A stretch of DNA of 7,556 nt from Methylobacterium sp. (GTDB taxonomy: Bacteria > Pseudomonadota > Alphaproteobacteria > Rhizobiales > Beijerinckiaceae), in contig JADCCH010000342.1 in assembly GCA_020252865.1 (NCBI GenBank), positions 1-7,556 of the forward strand, in the 5' to 3' direction. The notes under the pieces were generated by a model. The model searched no databases and was not told the origin of the DNA. It was given only the letters and a program-made list of their open reading frames with translations. The position numbers and the translations under genes are program-made. Shown here one piece after another: positions 5,880 to 7,556 of this stretch (within the stretch, counting starts at the first letter, position 1; each line of letters starts with the position of its first letter).

Positions 5880-5896
5880 AGAGCGGTTGCCGCTCT
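5880..5896. repeat. Palindrome C, 7-bp stem with TTG loop
   Basis: AGAGCGG (5880-5886) pairs with CCGCTCT (5890-5896) over a 3-nt loop. A second CCGCTCT at 5913-5919 offers an alternative partner. The unit abuts palindrome B, and their junction reads TCTAGAGC (5877-5884). Confidence 0.65.
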
Positions 5897-5937
5897 GAAT
5901 GAATGAGAACGACCGCTCTCTGTTTTTGTGATTGATC

Positions 5938-5980
5938 GCATTTTCTTCGATCAACCGGTGTCCACTTGATCGGAAAATGC
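5938..5980. repeat. Palindrome D, 15-bp stem with a 2-nt bulge
   Basis: GCATTTTC (5938-5945) pairs with GAAAATGC (5973-5980), and CGATCAA (5948-5954) pairs with TTGATCG (5966-5972), leaving a 2-nt bulge and an 11-nt loop. CGATCAA can also pair with TTGATCG at 5932-5938, a competing hairpin. The right end continues as TGCTCTA (5978-5984), the AGAGCA signature in reverse. Confidence 0.72.
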
Positions 5981-5994
5981 TCTAAACCGGCGTT

Positions 5995-6030
5995 CTGGAT
6001 TACTTCGTCAGTTCCTTCCTCGCAATGACG
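5995..6030 (-). repeat. Right arm of the outer CGTCATTGCGAGGA repeat
   Basis: TCCTCGCAATGACG (6017-6030) is the exact inverse of 5735-5748. CTGGATTACTTCGTC (5995-6009) matches the inverse of the left arm's inner end at 13 of 15 positions. The arm is about 4 nt shorter in the middle than its partner. It ends 7 nt before the start codon of the next gene. Confidence 0.75.
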
Positions 6031-6037
6031 GTCGAAC

Positions 6038-6481
6038 ATGCCTCTTCACATCCGCCCGCTTGAACCCGCCGATCGCGCCCGATGGGAGCCGCTCTGGCAA
6101 GGCTATCTCAGGTTTTACAAGGCTGAGCTTGCGCCGGACATCACCGAAACCAACTGGCAGCGTTTCATGGACCCCAGCGAGCCCATGCATGTCTGGGGCG
6201 CTTTCGAGGGCGAGACGCTTCTCGGCATCGTGCAATGCATGGTGCATCGCACGAGCTGGAGCGAGAAATTCACCTGCTACCTGCAGGATCTCTTCACCGT
6301 GCCGGAAGCGCGCGGGAAGGGCGTGGGGCGCAAGCTCATCGAGCAGGTCTATGCCGAGGCGGCGAAGCAGAACTGGTGCCGCGTCTACTGGCAGACGCAT
6401 GAAACCAACGCGGAAGCGCAGGTTCTCTACAACAAGGTGGCTGACCGCTCGGGATTCATCGTCTATCGACACAATCTGTGA
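6038..6481 (+). CDS. GNAT-family N-acetyltransferase
   Basis: A 147-residue protein with a single GCN5-related acetyltransferase domain, which transfers acetyl from acetyl-CoA to an amino group; the substrate cannot be told from sequence. The N-terminus MPLHIRPLEPADRARW is the usual beta1-alpha1 opening. Motif A is LQDLFTVPEARGKGVGRKLI (82-101), with the pyrophosphate-binding R-x-x-G-x-G loop at R92-G97. A later block, RVYWQTHETNAEAQVLY (115-131), matches the motif B region of a subfamily common in proteobacteria. Length is normal for a one-domain GNAT. ATG 6038 has only a weak ribosome site, because the preceding sequence is the end of the repeat cluster. The stop TGA overlaps the recJ start in a GTGA, so the two genes are probably translated together. 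Confidence 0.9.
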   Translation: MPLHIRPLEPADRARWEPLWQGYLRFYKAELAPDITETNWQRFMDPSEPMHVWGAFEGETLLGIVQCMVHRTSWSEKFTCYLQDLFTVPEARGKGVGRKLIEQVYAEAAKQNWCRVYWQTHETNAEAQVLYNKVADRSGFIVYRHNL

Positions 6482-7556
6482 ACGCGAAGCCGCCCTTCCT
6501 GAAAGTCACCCGCTCCGCCCTGCAACGGGCGTGGGTGGATCGTCTTGATGCGGAAGGCGCGCGCCGCGCCGATGCCATCGCCGATACCCACGGCCTGCCG
6601 AACACGCTCGCGCGCATTCTCGCGGGCCGCGGCGCGGAGGTGACGAACACGCTCGATTTCCTCGAACCGCGCGTGAAATCCGTGATGCCCGACCCGCTGG
6701 TGATGGTCGATGCGGAACGCGCCATCGCCCGTCTCGCCGATGCCATCCGTTTGCGCGAACCCATCGCCATCTTCGGGGATTACGATGTCGATGGCGCGTG
6801 CTCTGCCGCGTTGCTCGGCGGCTATCTCCGGCATTTCGGGCTTCGGCCCTTCATCCATATCCCGGACCGGCTGACCGAGGGTTATGGCCCCAATTCCGAG
6901 GCCATCCGGGGGCTGAAGGCGGAGGGCGCGAACCTGCTGGTCTGCGTCGATTGCGGCACCTCGGGCCACGCGCCGCTCGCGGAAGCGAAGGCGCTCGGCA
7001 TGGATGTGATCGTGCTCGATCACCATCAGGCGCCGGTGGATTTGCCGGCCATCGATGCGCTTGTGAACCCCAACCGGCAGGATGATCTCTCCGGGCTCGG
7101 GCATCTCTGCGCGGCGGGCGTGGTGTTCCTCGTGCTCGCGGGGCTGAACCGCGCCTTGCGGGAGCAGGGGCTCGTGGGGCCGGATCTGCTCTCGCAGCTC
7201 GATGTCGTGGCGCTGGCGACCGTGGCGGATGTCGTGTCGCTCACCGGCCTCAACCGGGCCTATGTGGCGCAGGGTTTGAAGGTGATGAAAAACCGCGAGC
7301 GGATCGGCCTTGCCGCGCTCGCCGATGTCGCGCGGCTCGATTCGGCCCCGGAGGCCTGGCATCTCGGCTACCTCCTCGGCCCGCGCATCAATGCCGGTGG
7401 GCGCATCGGCGATGCCGCCCTCGGCGCGCGCCTTCTGCTCTCCGATAACCCGGAGGAAGCGCGCCGCATCGCCGAGACGCTCGACGGGCTGAACCGCGAG
7501 CGCCAGGCGGTGGAGGAGGCCATGCTGCTTGAAGCCGAAGCGCAGGCGCTTCAGGC
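6478..7556 (+). CDS. recJ: Single-stranded-DNA-specific exonuclease RecJ (3' partial)
   Basis: The first 359 codons are present, about 60% of a normal RecJ of roughly 600 residues; the gene runs out of the window. RecJ degrades single-stranded DNA 5' to 3' in recombination (RecF pathway), mismatch repair and base excision repair. The DHH-family metal motifs are visible: DYDVDG (101-106, motif I), VDCG with D158 (motif II), DHH (181-183, motif III) and GHLCAAG (motif IV region). Further downstream, LATVADVVSL and LGPRINAGGRIGDA fit the core of the protein. The C-terminal DHHA1 and OB-fold parts lie beyond the edge. I place the start at GTG 6478, overlapping the GNAT stop by 4 nt, since an N-terminus reading FLKVTRSALQRAWVDRL fits alphaproteobacterial RecJ. 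No separate promoter is visible, so it depends at least partly on upstream transcription. Confidence 0.95.
   Translation, partial: MNAKPPFLKVTRSALQRAWVDRLDAEGARRADAIADTHGLPNTLARILAGRGAEVTNTLDFLEPRVKSVMPDPLVMVDAERAIARLADAIRLREPIAIFGDYDVDGACSAALLGGYLRHFGLRPFIHIPDRLTEGYGPNSEAIRGLKAEGANLLVCVDCGTSGHAPLAEAKALGMDVIVLDHHQAPVDLPAIDALVNPNRQDDLSGLGHLCAAGVVFLVLAGLNRALREQGLVGPDLLSQLDVVALATVADVVSLTGLNRAYVAQGLKVMKNRERIGLAALADVARLDSAPEAWHLGYLLGPRINAGGRIGDAALGARLLLSDNPEEARRIAETLDGLNRERQAVEEAMLLEAEAQALQ

Larger units (their letters stand above)
5735..6030. repeat. Composite nested palindromic repeat region between glpX and the GNAT gene
   Basis: This block fills almost the whole 328-nt gap. Its outer arms (5735-5774 and 5995-6030) are inverted copies of a CGTCATTGCGAGGA repeat. 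Between them are four palindromes (5781-5826, 5842-5879, 5880-5896 and 5938-5980) in AT-richer DNA, several of the AGAGCATG type. No convincing ORF is present. Transcribed on either strand, it would fold into a row of hairpins and could limit read-through or protect mRNA ends. Confidence 0.85.

Noticed and set aside
5612..5941. 109-codon minus-strand frame over the glpX end and the repeats
   Set aside because: It runs through palindromic repeat sequence, and its translation has no family features.
5735..6030. CRISPR array
   Set aside because: The repeats are palindromic, of different sequence and irregular spacing; there is no regular direct repeat with unique spacers and no cas gene.
6060..6548. 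Alternative plus-strand frame over the GNAT gene
   Set aside because: The serine/arginine-rich translation is an out-of-frame shadow; the other frame shows a full GNAT motif A.
6463..7362. Antisense open frame across recJ (299 codons)
   Set aside because: It is opposite conserved RecJ motifs and has no domain character.

Overview
The window looks like chromosomal DNA from an alphaproteobacterium, most likely of the Hyphomicrobiales (Rhizobiales). Three things point there: high GC with strong C/G third-position use in the core genes; the order hom - glpX - recJ, which I know as a common rhizobial arrangement; and intergenic palindromes of the AGAGCATG/TCTAGAGC type typical of that order. The genus cannot be read from the sequence.

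Layout. Positions 2-85 hold the tail of an unidentified plus-strand gene. Positions 86-1039 are a less GC-rich, accessory-looking patch: a small palindrome, an ORF with a PRVPRGSPLGGQW linker and a toxin-like C-terminus, and one base later a small TPR protein. A TelA-family gene (1101-2180) follows. Then comes a 379-nt stretch without a convincing gene, ending in a short palindrome just before hom (homoserine dehydrogenase, 2560-3861). On the opposite strand, a VapBC/FitAB-type toxin-antitoxin pair (3865-4588) sits between hom and glpX, with its own promoter and operator. glpX (class II fructose-1,6-bisphosphatase, 4714-5709) is followed by a 296-bp composite repeat (5735-6030). A GNAT acetyltransferase (6038-6481) overlaps by 4 nt the start of recJ (6478 onward, cut by the window end).

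How the genes relate. hom (threonine/methionine branch of aspartate metabolism), glpX (gluconeogenesis) and recJ (DNA repair) are housekeeping genes with no shared pathway; their proximity is conserved order. The accessory parts lie in the gaps around them: the TA module in hom-glpX, the repeat cluster and GNAT gene in glpX-recJ, and the toxin-like/TPR pair upstream of telA. The most notable structure is the composite repeat, in which several palindromes lie between the two separated arms of a different repeat family. The best candidate for something poorly described is the toxin-like ORF with its coupled TPR gene. I see no CRISPR array, tRNA, rRNA or intact insertion sequence.
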